From Pogonophryne albipinna (lineage: Eukaryota; Chordata; Actinopteri; Perciformes; Artedidraconidae), in NCBI GenBank assembly GCA_028583405.1, contig CM053243.1, positions 26,805,116-26,869,115 of the forward strand: DNA of 64,000 nucleotides, given 5' to 3'. The notes beneath the pieces were generated by a model that worked only from the letters and a program-made list of their open reading frames with translations, made no database searches and was not told the origin of the DNA. Within the stretch, counting starts at the first letter, position 1. The number at the start of each line of letters is the position of its first letter. Of the stretch, positions 22,408 through 34,590 are shown piece by piece. The position numbers and the translations under genes were made by a program.

Positions 22408-24639
22408 GTCCACACACTGCTTCCCCGCAGCGAGGCTCCCCCCGCCCTCCTGCTGATAGTTCACGAGCGTCAAGCTCCTCAACCCCCCCCCCCCCCTTGA
22501 TAATTCTCGATCGTTGGCACGCTGATAAAACATTTTTTTTTTAATGGCACTTCATATTAAAAAGGTTGCCGACCCCTGATCTAATGGAAGCAAAAGATAA
22601 CTTTCATAGCACAGCTTTACTTCTCACTTACCACAATAAAGAAACAGACCGTATGGTACAGCACAAACAACACAAATGATCAATACTTGCATATATTTTC
22701 ACTTGTAGTATTATAATAATTGAAATGCTGGTTCTTCTGGGGGTGTTCTATCCAAGCTCAGCTACCGCACCGCAGCTTCCTGCACTATACAATCGTTGGA
22801 GGACTGTGCTGTCACTCAAAAGCTGAGTAGCCAATGGGGACGCACCCCTGAAAGTCCCGCCCACCTGGGAGGTTTGTGTCAGAATCTCAAACATAAAATG
22901 AGGGAGGCAAAAGAGAAAGCTGCAGCGAGAGCAAAAGTCTGATCATTGAGAAAGAAGAAACAAGAACTGCAAACAAAAACCTATGTTAAAACCATGAAAA
23001 AAGACTTATAGTTTACATGATTACACAAATGATTTGTTTGCAACTTGTAGTTTTATTTTTGAAATTTATTTTATTTTGCTTGACTCAGTTTTTTTTTCTT
23101 TTAAACTCATAGTTTTGCTTTATTCTGAGAAAGTGTTGCTTTATCTTTATGATACAAAACTAATCCCATAAGAAACAAATATTTTTTCGGAGTAAAGGAT
23201 GGCAGAAGACACTACCCAGAATCCCCAGCTATCGTTTGGACTACACCATGTGCTCTGTTTGACAAACCCCATTTTTTTTCACCATGCATTCCAATGGCTG
23301 GCGTCTATGTCACGTGATCTTCAAATTTCTCCCTGCCCGAAAAAAAAATATGGCCGAACTTCGTTTTATTCTCGGTGGAAAATGCCTATTTTAAAGTTAG
23401 TTTGGAATTAAAATGCGTTTTGATGTCATTTGATGTGAGAAATATGAGTTGTTATTTCAGATTATGTGTGCAGTGGATGTACATGATCTTTAGTTTGCTA
23501 GTTATTACGAAGATTACTTCAGGAAATTGCGTCCATAGAACGTTTTCATTGTTACCAATGTGGTTGCTAGGGACGCTGCTATCGATATTATTTCTGTTAT
23601 GTTGTGTAACTGTTTAATGGTGTTATCTTTATTGCTACCCCCTTCCCCGTCAATGTATAGTGTTGGTCCACGGCGCAAACAAATTAGTTTAACAAAATCC
23701 GCATCTAAAGATGGCCTACGTTATTTTCCCCTGTGCAATTCCAGTCTCACATCTCACATCACATCGTCATTAACAAATACCGGAATCAGACCGAAAACAT
23801 TTAAAAAAAAAATAATAATACTTTATTCCGAGTGTGCTTGCTTTTCTCTTTGAAAGTCATCACATAACGTAATACACGGTTCGGCTGCATTAAATATGAC
23901 ATATCTGCCGTAGTTCTGTATTTATAGAGCCCTGATGAGAAGACTTCTAGACAAACATGAGGAACTGAAAATGTGACGTGGATCATAGATATATCAGCCA
24001 TTAAACAACATCTTACATTTCTTTTCACACAATACGTCTCCTTGCAGTATCAACACTAATTCGGCTGACTTTTATATTTGATCCAATTGGTAGATAGGCT
24101 GTATTTACACCATAAAGGTGCACAGTTGATATAAAGGGACACCTAGTGGTTAAAGCATGTTATTGAGTTTCATTATTTTTATTATTAGATATTAATAGGA
24201 TCCCTAGAAAAGAAAAAAAGAAAGTTCATTTTTATACTGAGAAACTTTGCCTTGAAGCCATATCAAAATGTTGAATTGTTCATTCAGGGATTCATTTCAG
24301 AAATAAAACCTGCTTGAAATGCTATTTTGGTCTGTTACTCCTTTTTGTTTTAGTTTCTGTTACCTTGTAGGTGCTTGTACTGTTAAGTAACTTGAAAATA
24401 ACCATAATAACCGACATGAAAAAATATCGTGATATATATCGTCTATCATGATACTGCTTGAAAAATATCGTGATAATATATTTTTCAATATCGCCCATGT
24501 ATCTCCAATCTCCATTCTTGGCAGGAGCAACGTGAACAACGACCTGAGACAATGAAGAAATTATTCGCCCAGGCTTGATAGCAGGGTGGGTAATGAAAAA
24601 TTAGATAATAGATATAAATGCCCAACCCAGTCTCACGGC

Positions 24640-24728
24640 ATTTCGTGTTCACCAACACGATTTTTAATCTATTGATTCGTGTTCACCAACATGATTTGCC
24701 CCTTTTTTTCGTGTTGCACAGCACGATT
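24640..24728. repeat. Triple terminal hairpin array, left end of foldback copy 1
   Basis: CGTGTTCACCAACACG appears twice (the second with one change) and is followed by CGTGTTGCACAGCACG. Each is a 5-6 bp stem with a 4-nt loop. The array is repeated inverted at 28437-28520 and in both ends of copy 2. Confidence 0.85.
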
Positions 24729-24833
24729 TTAAAAGCAATGTATTTCTACTGCCTGCAGCACGTCTTTTTCTCCGGTCGGGTCGTGGGAGACCGGAAGCTG
24801 TGTGGTTCATAAAAACATGTTCTTACTCAATAT

Positions 24834-25756
24834 TGCAGATTATTATCATCTGATATTTGGGAAGTGTGTTACATTTGAAATGGCAGAAAGTCTTGTTGCA
24901 ACTTCCAGATATTAAAAGAGGCCCCTTGAGTTTCTCTGGAAATTATCAATAGTAGCAGTTAAGTGAATACTGTTTAAACAATACCTGTGTTTGTGTTTTG
25001 TATTGGTTTCTCTGTTTTATCCTTTCATAAATGTGAGGACTAAAACTTGCTCAAACATTCTGGGGTGCTTGGAGTAAACAGGTTTTATTGCTCTGTGGGG
25101 GAGGTATAGATGGCAGGGTGAGAGTTGGATGAGAGTTCCTTCTGCTTAAGATCTCCAGTATGTCATGTTTCAGGGAAGTCAACATATCTTGAATAGTATA
25201 TGTGTGTGTTTAATTACTTTGTATTCATAATAAGCAGTCTGTGTAACCAGAAGCTGAAAATATGAGAGTATTAATATGTATTATCTTTGTGAACAAAGGG
25301 ATACAGCTCAGGCCTCTGGAATGTGCAGGAAAGTGTGTGTGTGTGGAAGTCTATGCAGGAAAGTGAGATAACGGACGCCAGATACATTTTATTACCATCT
25401 CAGAGACACTTGTTTATTATCCTGGCTGGCTCGCGCTGATTCGCTAAGAAAAGTCATCTTTTACATCTTCCAATGAGATAGACTGACTCGGCTCCTCCGG
25501 TGATTTTTGGGTATAAAAGCTGGGTTTGAATTTAGTTCATTCTCTTTTTCCTCCTGCCGTCAAGATGAAAGGTTCTCCCGGCATTTGGACCAGAGCAGGG
25601 GGTGGGCCTACCCCTTTGGAGAAGTGTATTTGTATTCTTACCGTTTATCATTAAAGCAGATTCTTGTTTAACCCCTATCCTGGTTGTTTTGGGTTTCCCT
25701 TCTTTTAAAGCAAACTCATATATGATCGGCGCGGAGCAGAGATATCTGCCACAACA
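24834..25756 (+). repeat. Solo LTR of the ERV-like family (related to 44180-45201)
   Basis: It starts TGCAGATT, ends CCACAACA, and is flanked by a 4-bp duplication ATAT (24830-24833, 25757-25760). The inverted arm at 28310-28345 shows the uninterrupted target. Promoter-like GGTATAAAAGC (near 25508) and CATTAAAGCAGATT (near 25650) correspond to the TATA and R/U5 regions of the LTR ending at 45201, including CCTATCCTGG and GGCGCGGAGCAGAG-like text. Confidence 0.88.
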
Positions 25757-28700
25757 ATATCAAGCCACAATTATTGCTTTTATTTTAAATCGTATAATTT
25801 CGGACTTTTGTTGCCGTCTGTGAGGAAAATAAATGGGGCTCAGAGCCTCAGAATACTGAAATCTGTATTTTTAAATATTTTTTCCTTCTAATTCGTTATT
25901 CTTTTCAAAATAACACACTGTTATTTACTCACCAATAACACACAATTATCCTTGCTTTTATTTATTGGTTTAATTCCATAATCTCGGGCTTTTTTGGCGT
26001 CCGTCAGGAACTGAATTTCAAAATAAAAATAACCGGAAACAGACGTAGGCCTATAAGGGACATTTCGAGCATCATTGCGATTGTCAACATTTCTGAGTTT
26101 AGGATGGCCGAAGACACTACACTACCCATAATCCCCAGCTATCATTTAGGACTACAGTCCCCGTAAGGTTACGCAGAGCGTCAAACAGCTGTGTGAAATG
26201 GAACAAAACCAGGCCAGACTATCCAAAACTGGAATCGAACGCCCCCCCAGAACTACACATGCTGGCTATTGTGTTTCGCAAAATGTTCTATGGGACGTCT
26301 CTACTGAACGTTTTCGTTTTTCCCACAATTAGAAGTTGCCAGTACACATTGGTGTTATCAAATGTAAAACATATAATTAATAAATGGGTGAAAATCGCTT
26401 GTGTCCATAATGCGCAGCATTAACATATACCCACATGACAGCTCATTGTTACTTTGTAATTCTACTCCACTACAATTCAGAGGTTAACCTGGTATTTTTA
26501 CTCCACTGTATTTATTTGAGTTACTTTGCAGATTCTGATTAATGATGTGAATTATAAACAACCCTTAAATCAGACTTTAGTTACACCTGAGTAAAATTCA
26601 GGGAAGGTGATTGTCAAGTGCCAACAATCAGGAGAGATATTTGATAGTTGGTGCTTGAGAAGACTAAACATTTATCTGCAATTGACATGAATGGAAACGA
26701 GTAATAAAGTATATTCATTACTCGTTATTCTCTACTAATAGTTAATTAAAGACTGTATATTATGGCTATTTTGCACATCCCTTTCAAGATTTTCAAAGGT
26801 TTATTGACATATCATATACACAACTACGGTGTAGTTATGCAATGAATGAAACACTTGGGTCACAGGTTCCTCAACAGTGCATTACAAGACATCTATCAAT
26901 ATGTGTATACCTCCACCATTAAACTGTCACATTCTGCACATTTCTTATTCTATCTACATACATAAGAGTATAATTCATATGTATAATATCAGTTAAAATA
27001 AGTGCTTCAACATAGTTAACATTGCAGGAAAGCAATATATTAGACGTTAAGTACTTTGTCAGGCTTAATATTTATCTGTAGATAGATACCCCCAAAGTTT
27101 TTTTCTTATTTAAAAGAAGACCTTAATCTGTTATTTAATGTTTAAATAAAGGTTAATTCGTTTTTCTGTTTTGCACCTCCTCCTATTAATATCTTTGTAC
27201 ATTCTGCACTAAACTGTTTTATTGTAGAGATCACTTATAGTATCTTCTTGATTTTTTATATTCTATATTTCTATATTTATACTTTCCCCCTATGAAAGTA
27301 TGTACTCTTAATATTTTTTTAATCAAATATAACACAATAATTCAATAGCGTGCTTTAACCACTAGGAGGTGCACACAAGGTACACACAGCCATAACTTTG
27401 TATTATTAGTGTAGGACACTTATGTTTTCGTACAAAATCTGAAGATGTGTAGTTGTATTCATGCTTTCACATAATTTTACAGCATATTGCTATACTATTT
27501 CAGACTCAGTGTTTACATTCTTACATTCAAAGAAAATCAGTAATATCTTTAAAAACTACAGTCCTTTTATATCAGCTGTGCACCGTTATGGTGTAAATAT
27601 AACCTATCTGTGAATTAGATCAAATGTAAAAGTCAGCCGAATTAGTGTTGATACTGCAAGGAGACGTATTGTGTGAAGAGAAATTGAAGATGTTGTTTAA
27701 TTGTTGAATATATTTATGATCCACGTCAAGTATTCAGTTTCGGCGGCATTTCCTCAGTTTTTCCAAAGGTCTTCTCATCAGGGCTCTATAAATAAAGAAC
27801 TACGGCAGATCTGTAATATGTAATGCAGCCGAACCGTGTATTACAATGCCGTTATGTGATGACTTTCAAAGAAAAAAGCAAGAGCGCTCGGAATTAAGTA
27901 TTATTTTATTATTTTAAAATGTTTTCCGGATTTCATATCATATAAACACCAAATCCCAGCATGCATTGCGGCTAAAACATCCAATAAGCGAGCTTAAAAC
28001 CATAGCTGAGGATCTTGGGTAATCGCTCGAAATGCCTACGTCTGTTTCCGGTTATTTTTATTTTGAAATTCAGTTCCTGACGGACGCCAAAAAAGCCCGA
28101 GATTATGGAATTAAACCAATAAATAAAAGCAAGGATAATTGTGTGTTATTGGTGAGTAAATAACAGTGTGTTATTTTGAAAAGAATAACAAATTAGAAAG
28201 AAAAAAAGATTAAAAAAATACAGATTTCAGTATTCTGAGGCTCTGAGCCCCATTTATTTTCCTCACAGACGGCAACAAAAGTCCGAAATTAAACGATTTA
28301 AAATAAAAGCAATAACTGTGGCTTGATATTGAGTAAGAACATGTTTTTATGAACCACACAGCTTCCGGTCTTCCTCGACCCGACCGGAGAAAAAGACGTG
28401 CTGCAGGCAGTAGAAATACATTGCTTTTAAAATCGTGCTGTGCAACACGAAAAAAAAGGGGCAAATCGTGTTGGTGAACACGAATCAATAGATTAAAAAT
28501 CGTGTTGGTGAACACGAAATGCCGTGAGACTGGGTTGAAATGCCAGAGACACATTACTTGTGCTGTATTTCATTCTTAAGTAGGTAGTGTGCTAAAACAT
28601 GAACATTAAAGGTTTACACATACATCTATCAATGAATCAATCAATGTTTATTTATATAGCCCAATATCACAAATGTTACATTTGTCTCAGTGGTGTTCAC

Positions 28701-29230
28701 AGTGTGTACAGAATATCAGTATGACAATACGACACCCTCTGTCCTTAGACCGTCACATCGTACAAGGAAAAACTTCCAGAGAAAACCCACAGTTTAAAGG
28801 GGAAAATGTGAGAAACCTCAGGGAGAGCAACAGAGGAGGGATCCCTCTCCCAGGACGGACAGACGTGCAATAGATGCCGTATGTAAATCGAAAAGATAAT
28901 ACATTTGCAACATAGGTAGTCCAAATGTTTGGAAATGCATGTGTGTATAATAGGAAGATGAATCCACAAGGATATCCATCCAGGACCTATGATCCAGGAC
29001 CACAGCCACGACTCAAGATCCAGGGCTCGCGATGCAGGACACAGGACCGCAGGATCATCAATGACTCCGGATCCCAGCGTATATAGACACCAAAAAGAAA
29101 GAAATTTGGGGAAGCTGGGTTAATCGGAACATGAGAGTACACAGGTATAGACAGAGAGAAGGAAGAAGTAAGATGTCCCCCGACAAACTAAGCCTATATC
29201 AGCAAAACTAGGGGCTGAATCTAATCAGCC

Positions 29231-29977
29231 CTAACTATAAGCTTTATCAAAAAGGAAGGTCTTAAGCGCACTCTTAAAAACGGATAGGGTGTCTGCCGCC
29301 CGAACACAAACTGGAAGCTGATTCCACAAATGTGGAGCTTGATAAGAAAAGGCTCTGGCTCCCATTTTACTTTTAGAGACTCTAGGAACAACCAACAACC
29401 CTGCATTCTTGGAACGCAATGCCCTAGTAGGACAGTAGGGTATAATGAGTTCTTTAAGGTAAGATGGCGCCTGCCCATTAAGGGCTTTGTAGGCGAGAAG
29501 AAGAATTTTAAATTCTATCCTGTGTTCTATAGGGAGCCAGTGTAAGGCAGCCAGAACAGGAGTAATGTGGTCCCTTTTCCTAACTCTGGTTAGTACACGA
29601 GCTGCAGCATTTTGAATCAGCTGAAGCGACTTGACTGACTTCTTGGTACACCCTGATAATAAAGAGTTACAATAATCCAGCCTTGAAGTAACAAATGCAT
29701 GGACTAGTTTCTCTGCATCGTTTTGAGGCAAGATATGCCTGATTTTTGCAATGTTACGTAAATGGAAGTAGGCGGTCCTTGAAATTGATTTTATGTGGGC
29801 GTTAAAGGATAAATCCTGATCAAATATAACACCAAGATTCCTTACAGTCTCACTGGAGGCCAAATTAATGCCATCCATAGTTAGTATATCTTTAGATAAT
29901 TTGTTTCGTAGATTCTTCGGGCCAAGTACAATAACTTCAGTTTTGGTCGTGTTTAACATCAAAAAGTTTAAGGTCAT
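29231..29977 (-). pseudogene. LINE ORF2, C-terminal 248 residues
   Basis: The frame is open from 29977 and contains NTTKTEVIVLGPK, VRNLGVIFDQDLSF and SRLDYCNSLLSGC. It continues with LQLIQNAAARVLT, FKILLLAYKALNGQAPSYL and FSYQAPHLWNQLP. This is the conserved post-polymerase C-terminus of CR1/L2-type non-LTR retrotransposons. It is the downstream part of the enzyme whose palm begins at 33536-34294, and the fingers-to-palm connection is lost to the inserted Gypsy fragment. No stop occurs within the piece. It cannot make a complete enzyme here. Confidence 0.9.
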
Positions 29978-30121
29978 CCACGTTTTTAAGTCCTTGAGGC
30001 AGTCTTGAATTTTATTTAGATGATGAATTTCATCAGGCTTGATTGATAAATAGAGTTGAGTATCATCTGCATGACAATGAAAATTTACAGAATGATTCCT
30101 TATAATATTGCCTAACGGAAG

Positions 30122-31666
30122 GTTAACAAGGTTCGGGCCACCTTACTCCCGCCTCATTGTGCTAATGACTGTCCTATTGACCTGTTACCTGGTACTTCTC
30201 CTCCTAGAGGTCGACTTTTTTCTTTATCGGCTCCTGAAACTAAGTCGATGGAGAAGTATATCAATGACTCTTTGGATGCAGGGCTTATCCGGCCTTCATC
30301 ATCTCCTGCTGGTGCAGGTTTTTTCTTCGTGGGTAAGAAGGATAAGACTCTGCGCCCATGCATTGACTACAGAGGACTCAATAACATCACTGTCAAGAAC
30401 AGGTACCCCCTTCCACTTGTTTCCTCTGCATTTGAACTGTTACAAGGCGCTACTATTTTTACCAAGCTGGACCTACGTAACGCGTACCATTTGGTGAGAA
30501 TCAGGGAAGGGGACGAGTGGAAGACGGGATTTAACACTCCTAGTGGACATTATGAGTATTTAGTCATGCCTTTTGGACTCACCAATGCACCTGCAGTCTT
30601 CCAGGGGTTGGTGAATGATGTTCTGCGGGATCTACTCAATATCTGTGTTTTTGTATACCTGGATGACATTTAGATTTTTTCCAAGTCAAAACAGGAGCAT
30701 GTGGTCCATGTTCGCCTAGTCCTCCAGATGCTCTTGGAGAACCACCTCTTTGTCAAGGCCGAGAAGTGTGTGTTCCACACCACAGAAGTCCCTTTCCTGG
30801 GATTTGTGGTCTCCACCGGAAACATCAAGATGGATCCTGACAAGACCAAGGCGGTGACTGACTGGCCACGCCCTTCAACACGCAAGGCGCTGCAACGCTT
30901 TCTGGGTTTTGCCAACTTCTACCGGAGGTTCATTCGAAACTACAGTTTGGTGGCAGCCCTTCTCACAGCTCTCACCTCTCAGAACATTCCCTTCCGGTGG
31001 TCCTCGGTGGCCGAAGGGGCCTTTGGTGAGTTAAAGTCACGCTTCACCTCTGCTCCTATTTTGATTTTTCCAGATTCTACTCGGCAGTTTACTGTAGAGG
31101 TAGATGCGTCGGACACTGGAGTTGGAGCAGTTCTTTCTCAACAGTCGGCCGAGGATCAGAAGATGCACCCGTGTGCCTTCTTCTCTCGGAAGCTGTCCCC
31201 AGCAGAAAGAAATTATGACATTGGAAATCGAGAACTGTTGGCAGTGAAATTTGCCCTGGAAGAATGGAGACACTGGTTGGAGGGAGCAGAGCAGCCTTTT
31301 GTGGTCTGGACTGACCACAAACATTTGGAGTACATCCGTTCAGCTAAGCGGCTGAACTCTCGTCAAGCCAGGTGGGCTCTGTTTTTCACACGCTTTGATT
31401 TTTCTCTTTCATACAGACCTGGTTCTCAGAACATCAAACCTGACGCCCTGTCTCGCCAGTTCCAGCCAGAGAGCTCTCCATCTCATACTGAGAATATCAT
31501 CGCTTCTACATGTGTCATTGGTCTGGTGACCTGGGAGGTGGAGGATAAGGTCAAGCGCTCTCATGCTGAACACCCAGCCCCAAGTGCCTGTCCTGTTAAC
31601 CGTCTGTTTGTTCCCAGGTTCTCCAGTGGGGTCATAACTCTCGCCTGGTTTGTCATTCAGGAATGA
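30122..31666 (+). pseudogene. Chromovirus reverse transcriptase and RNase H, one stop
   Basis: A single frame runs from the truncated start with [49 protein letters not shown] and [13 protein letters not shown]. The catalytic YLDD block is intact. Immediately after it, a TAG at 30671-30673 replaces the expected Leu codon, and the frame resumes with IFSKSKQEH. RNase H follows ([36 protein letters not shown]), and then the tether DALSRQF. A frameshift near 31600-31660 separates it from integrase. The enzyme would copy element RNA. Only one stop and one shift separate it from an open frame, so decay is modest. Confidence 0.93.
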
Positions 31667-32931
31667 GACGGTCCCTAGCCCTGATTCGACAGCGATTTTG
31701 GTGGTCTTCCATGGAGAAGGATACCAAGGAATTCATTGCTGCTTGCCTAGTCTGCTCCCAAAATAAGACCTCACGCCAAGCTCCCTCCGGTCTTCTTCAT
31801 CCCTTGCTTATCCCTCATCGTCCCTGGTCCCACATCTCCTTGGATTTTGTCACTGGACTACCACCCTTAGACGGTAACACAGTCATACTCACAGTCATAG
31901 ACCGGTTTTCCAAGTCTGCCCTGCTTATTCCATTAACCAAATTACCTACTGCCAAGGAAACGGCTGAAATCATGCTACAACATGTGTTCAGGCTGCATGG
32001 TCTCCCCAGTGACGTTGTGTCTGATCGGGGACCACAATTTACTCTTCGTTTTTGGTTCGAGTTTTGCAGGCTGCTGGGAGCCAGTGTCAGTCTCTCGTCC
32101 GGATTTCATCCCCAGTCCAATGGTCAAGCAGAGCGAATGAACCAGGAGATGGAGACTGCCTTACGCTGTCTAGCCTCCTCCACTCCCTCCTCCTGGTCGA
32201 GGCAGCTTCCATGGGTTGAGTATGCCCACAACACCCTTCCTAGTTCTGCTACTGGTCTTTCTCCATTCCAATGCTCCCGCGGATACCAGCCACCCCTTTT
32301 CCCTGCACAGGAACATGAGGCCAGCGTCCCATCTGCACAGGCGTTTCTAAGCCGATGTCGACGCATGTGGTTAAAGGCCCGCTCCGCGCTCCTGCGCTCT
32401 TCCGACCGTTATCAACGGACCGCCAATCGCCGTCGCAAGCCAGCTCCACAGTACTCCCCAGGGCAACGTGTATGGCTCTCCACACGGGATCTCCCTCTCA
32501 GAGTTGAGTCAAAGAAGTTGTCTCCCCGTTTTGTAGGCCCATTTCCTATATCTAGGGTCATCAATCCTGCAGCTGTCAGCCTGCGTCTGCCCCCTTCTAT
32601 GAGGATTAATCCTACCTTCCATGTGTCCAAGATCAAACCAGTTAATGTGAGCCCTCTTCAGCCCCCCTCTAGACCCCCACCACCACCCCGGACTATCGAC
32701 GGGGAGACTGTTTACACTGTCCGTCGCCTCATCAAGTCCCGGCGACGTGGTAGAGGGTTGCAGTACCTGGTACACTGGGAGGGTTATGGTCCTGAAGAGC
32801 GTTCATGGGTGCCCGCTCGCAGTATCTTTGACCCATCTCTCATTACTGACTTTCACCAGGCTCATCCCGATCAACCACGTGGAACATCAGGAGCCGTCCA
32901 TAGAGGGGGGGGGGGTTCTGTCACAAGTTAG
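31630..32931 (+). pseudogene. Chromovirus integrase with C-terminal chromodomain
   Basis: The long open part starts at the Met at 31663, downstream of the His residues of the zinc-binding motif (in the same frame just upstream, [11 protein letters not shown]), with CLVCSQNK giving the Cys pair. Catalytic residues counted from that Met are D61 (ISLDFVTG), D121 (VSDRGPQF) and E157 (NGQAERMN), the DD35E pattern. The SH3-like region ([12 protein letters not shown]) and a chromodomain from about residue 345 ([20 protein letters not shown], then [14 protein letters not shown]) follow. Chromodomains of this clade direct integration to marked chromatin. The integrase part itself is uninterrupted to the stop at 32929-32931. 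Confidence 0.93.
32902..32917 (+). other. Polypurine tract of the chromovirus
   Basis: An AGAGGGGGGGGGGG run lies immediately before the LTR start TGTCACAAG at 32919, as expected for plus-strand priming. Confidence 0.8.
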
Positions 32932-33384
32932 ACACTTCTATTATTGTTTGTTTGGTGGCTCATCTAAACTCTCCTGTCATTTCAGATCCCGCCTTCCTCC
33001 AGGCCCTTGTAATCAGCTCACTTCCCTCACCTGGTCTCCCCAGCCCTTCCCCTCACCTGTTACTCATTCCCTCACCACTCCACAGTATTTATACCACCTC
33101 ACTATCACCTGTCCTTTGCCAGATTGTCTTGTCGTTTCCGTCAAGCTCTCCAGTGAGTGTTGTGCTAGAGCCTAGATTTTTGTCCTGCCCGGTTTTTGAT
33201 CCCTGCCTGCCTGTTTACGGATCTCCAGTTCCTGCCTGCTCCCTGTCTGGTTTTGGTTGCCTGTCTGACGGATTTCCTGGTTTTGACCCTGCCTGTCCCT
33301 GACCTGAATAAACTGAACATTGCTATACACTGGTTGTATCTGAGTTGTGCTATTGGGTTCTAATCTGTACCTGTGATCGTGACA
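32919..33384 (+). repeat. 3' LTR of the chromovirus
   Basis: It starts TGTCACAAG and ends ATCGTGACA. It has a TATTTATAC-type promoter stretch near 33088 and AATAAA (near 33307), followed by LINE sequence at 33385. No second LTR is present on the 5' side. Confidence 0.88.
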
Positions 33385-33535
33385 GCTCTAGTCTTTGCAA
33401 TAGGATATCATGGTCGATAGTATCAAATGCAGCACTGAGATCGAGCAAAACAAGAATAGAGACAAGTCCCTTGTCTGAGGCTATTAGAATGTCATTTGTG
33501 ACTTTAACTAGAGCTGTCTCTGTGCTATGATGTGT

Positions 33536-34294
33536 TCAAAAGCCAGACTGAAAATCTTCAAATAAATCATTGTTTTTTAAGTAATCACACAACTGTTTTG
33601 CGACCGCTTTCTCAAGAATCTTTGAGAGGAATGGGAGATTAGAAATAGGTCTATAATTGGCTAAAACCTCTGGATCGAGGTTGTGCTTTTTAAGAAGAGG
33701 TTTTATTACTGCAACTTTAAATGATTGTGGAACATAGCCTGATAATAAAGACATATTCATAATATTTAATAAAGAAGTGCTAATTAATGGGAAAACTTCT
33801 TTTAACAGCTTAGTTGGAATCGGGTCTAAGATACACGTTGATGAAGAAAAAATCATTGAATTTAATTGTTCAAGATTTATGGCTGAAAAGCATTCTAGTT
33901 TACTATCTAGTGTAATATTAGAACTTAGGTTTCCGGGAGCTGTTGATAACACTATACTGGTCAAAGGCAAGAGGTCATTAATTTTGTTTCTAAGAGTAAC
34001 AATTTTATCGTTAAAAAAGCACATAAAATCATTGCTACTGAGTGCTATGGGAATAGAAGTCTCAATCGAGCTATGGCTCTCTGTCAGCCTGGCTACAGTG
34101 CTGAAAAGAAATCTTGCATTATTCTTATTCTCATCTATTAATGAAGAGTAGTAGGCTGCTCTCGCTTTACCCAGTGCTTTCTTATATTCATTGAGAGTAA
34201 TATGCCAAATTAAACGAGATTCTTCAAGTTTAGTGGGACGCCATATCCTTTCAAGTTGTCTCGACTTTTGCTTTATTTTTGCGGGTTTCGGCAT
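33536..34294 (-). pseudogene. LINE ORF2 reverse transcriptase, N-terminal part
   Basis: The open frame of 252 residues includes FLFSTVARLT, a linker, then the RT fingers: STCILDPIPTKLLKEVFP, VAVIKPLLKKHNLDP, NYRPISNLPFLSKILEKAV and NNDLFEDFQSGF. The text ends before the palm motifs because the chromovirus LTR follows at 33384. Upstream endonuclease sequence (34300-34590) is not readable. The pieces here and at 29231-29977 belong to one inactive LINE copy. Confidence 0.88.
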
Positions 34295-34590
34295 TATGGC
34301 ATGGAGCTAATCTATGTTGTTTTATTTTCTTCTTTTTCAAAGGAGCAACAGAGTCTAATTTTATTCGCAGCGCATCTGTAGCACTATCAACAACATGATC
34401 AATTTGGGGTGGTGTACATTTTGTATACGTTTCCGCCCCTACATGCAGACATGCTATCGAGTCAGAACAAGGCTATGATTCCCGCCTCCAACCTAGCAAC
34501 TGTACTACATTTAACACACGCAGGCCTATCGGTACCAGTAAAGGAGGAAGGGAAATAGCCAAACATAAGACAGATAGAGCAGGAAATAGC

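Larger units (their letters stand above)
21124..22578. mobile_element. Non-autonomous hAT element with CAGGGGTCAGCAACC termini
   Basis: The left end CAGGGGTCAGCAACCCC and right end GGTTGCCGACCCCTG are inverted repeats of the Charlie-like hAT type. The flanks ATCTAAAG (21116-21123) and ATCTAATG (22579-22586) are an 8-bp duplication with one mismatch. It contains a solo LTR and a smaller hAT. No transposase is seen. Confidence 0.88.
18820..23170. mobile_element. Long-inverted-repeat element of unknown family
   Basis: The arms 18820-19185 and 22805-23170 are inverted copies of each other (about 365 bp), starting TATGGGATTAG and ending CTAATCCCATA. The host repeat continues cleanly across (CGGAGAA to GAAACAAAT), with AGAA as a possible 4-bp duplication. 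The interior holds a MITE-like unit (19240-19890), an AT-rich stretch with no gene (19900-21100), and a hAT with a nested solo LTR. No transposase is recognisable, so the family is unassigned. Confidence 0.7.
18568..24170. mobile_element. Truncated third copy of the foldback family interior, split by another element
   Basis: 18568-18817 matches the arm of the complete element at 34727-34976 (GACGCTCATGGAAGCACGGC onward). 23171-23300 resumes exactly where the arm would continue (GAAACAAATATTTTTTCGG). 23830-24160 matches 27560-27910 in the opposite orientation, which lies inside the other complete element. The terminal hairpin region is absent. A different element (18820-23170) interrupts it. 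Confidence 0.7.
18047..24498. mobile_element. hAT-like non-autonomous element shell
   Basis: The left end TAGGGGTGGGCGATATGACG with internal ATATCGT repeats matches the inverted right end ...AATATCGCCCAT at about 24498. The right tip seems trimmed before the expected ACCCCTA, and no exact 8-bp duplication was found. Most of the interval is later insertions, and no transposase is recognisable. Confidence 0.7.
24623..28537. mobile_element. Foldback element copy 1, 7-bp target duplication
   Basis: The element starts CAACCCAGTCTCACGGC and ends in the exact inverse ...GAGACTGGGTTG. The flanks are identical 7-mers AAATGCC (24616-24622, 28538-28544). The inverted arms extend about 0.6 kb once the solo LTR at 24834-25756 is removed (left arm to about 26080, right arm from about 28020). 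The interior (26080-28020) is AT-rich, with no gene that I recognise, and shares blocks with copy 2 and with 23171-24160. The termini contain three small hairpins. I cannot assign a known superfamily, since a 7-bp duplication fits few of them. Confidence 0.85.
30122..33384 (+). mobile_element. Chromodomain Gypsy (Sushi-like chromovirus), 5' truncated
   Basis: Coding text starts abruptly at about 30122, just before the RT, so the 5' LTR, gag and protease are missing. RT, RNase H, integrase with a chromodomain, a polypurine tract and one LTR (32919-33384) follow in order. The insertion lies in the LINE in the opposite orientation. Truncation together with insertion suggests either a large deletion or an aberrant integration. 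Confidence 0.93.
28626..34590 (-). mobile_element. CR1/L2-like LINE, split by a chromodomain Gypsy element
   Basis: The minus-strand order is reverse transcriptase (34294-33536), interruption (33384-30122), the remaining ORF2 C-terminus (29977-29231), then a 3' untranslated region (about 29230-28640) ending in TGATTGATTCATTGA-type repeats. The UTR text (CTCTCCCAGGACGGACAGA, GTTTATTTATATAGC) is a common teleost LINE tail. The 5' part beyond about 34300 is degenerate. LINE coding text resumes near 30117 on the other side of the inserted element. Confidence 0.85.

Noticed and set aside
23340..23450. ATGGCCGAACTTCG-type start resembling a host first exon
   Set aside because: The stretch recurs inverted near 35280-35310 within the foldback element and has no extended frame, so it is repeat DNA.
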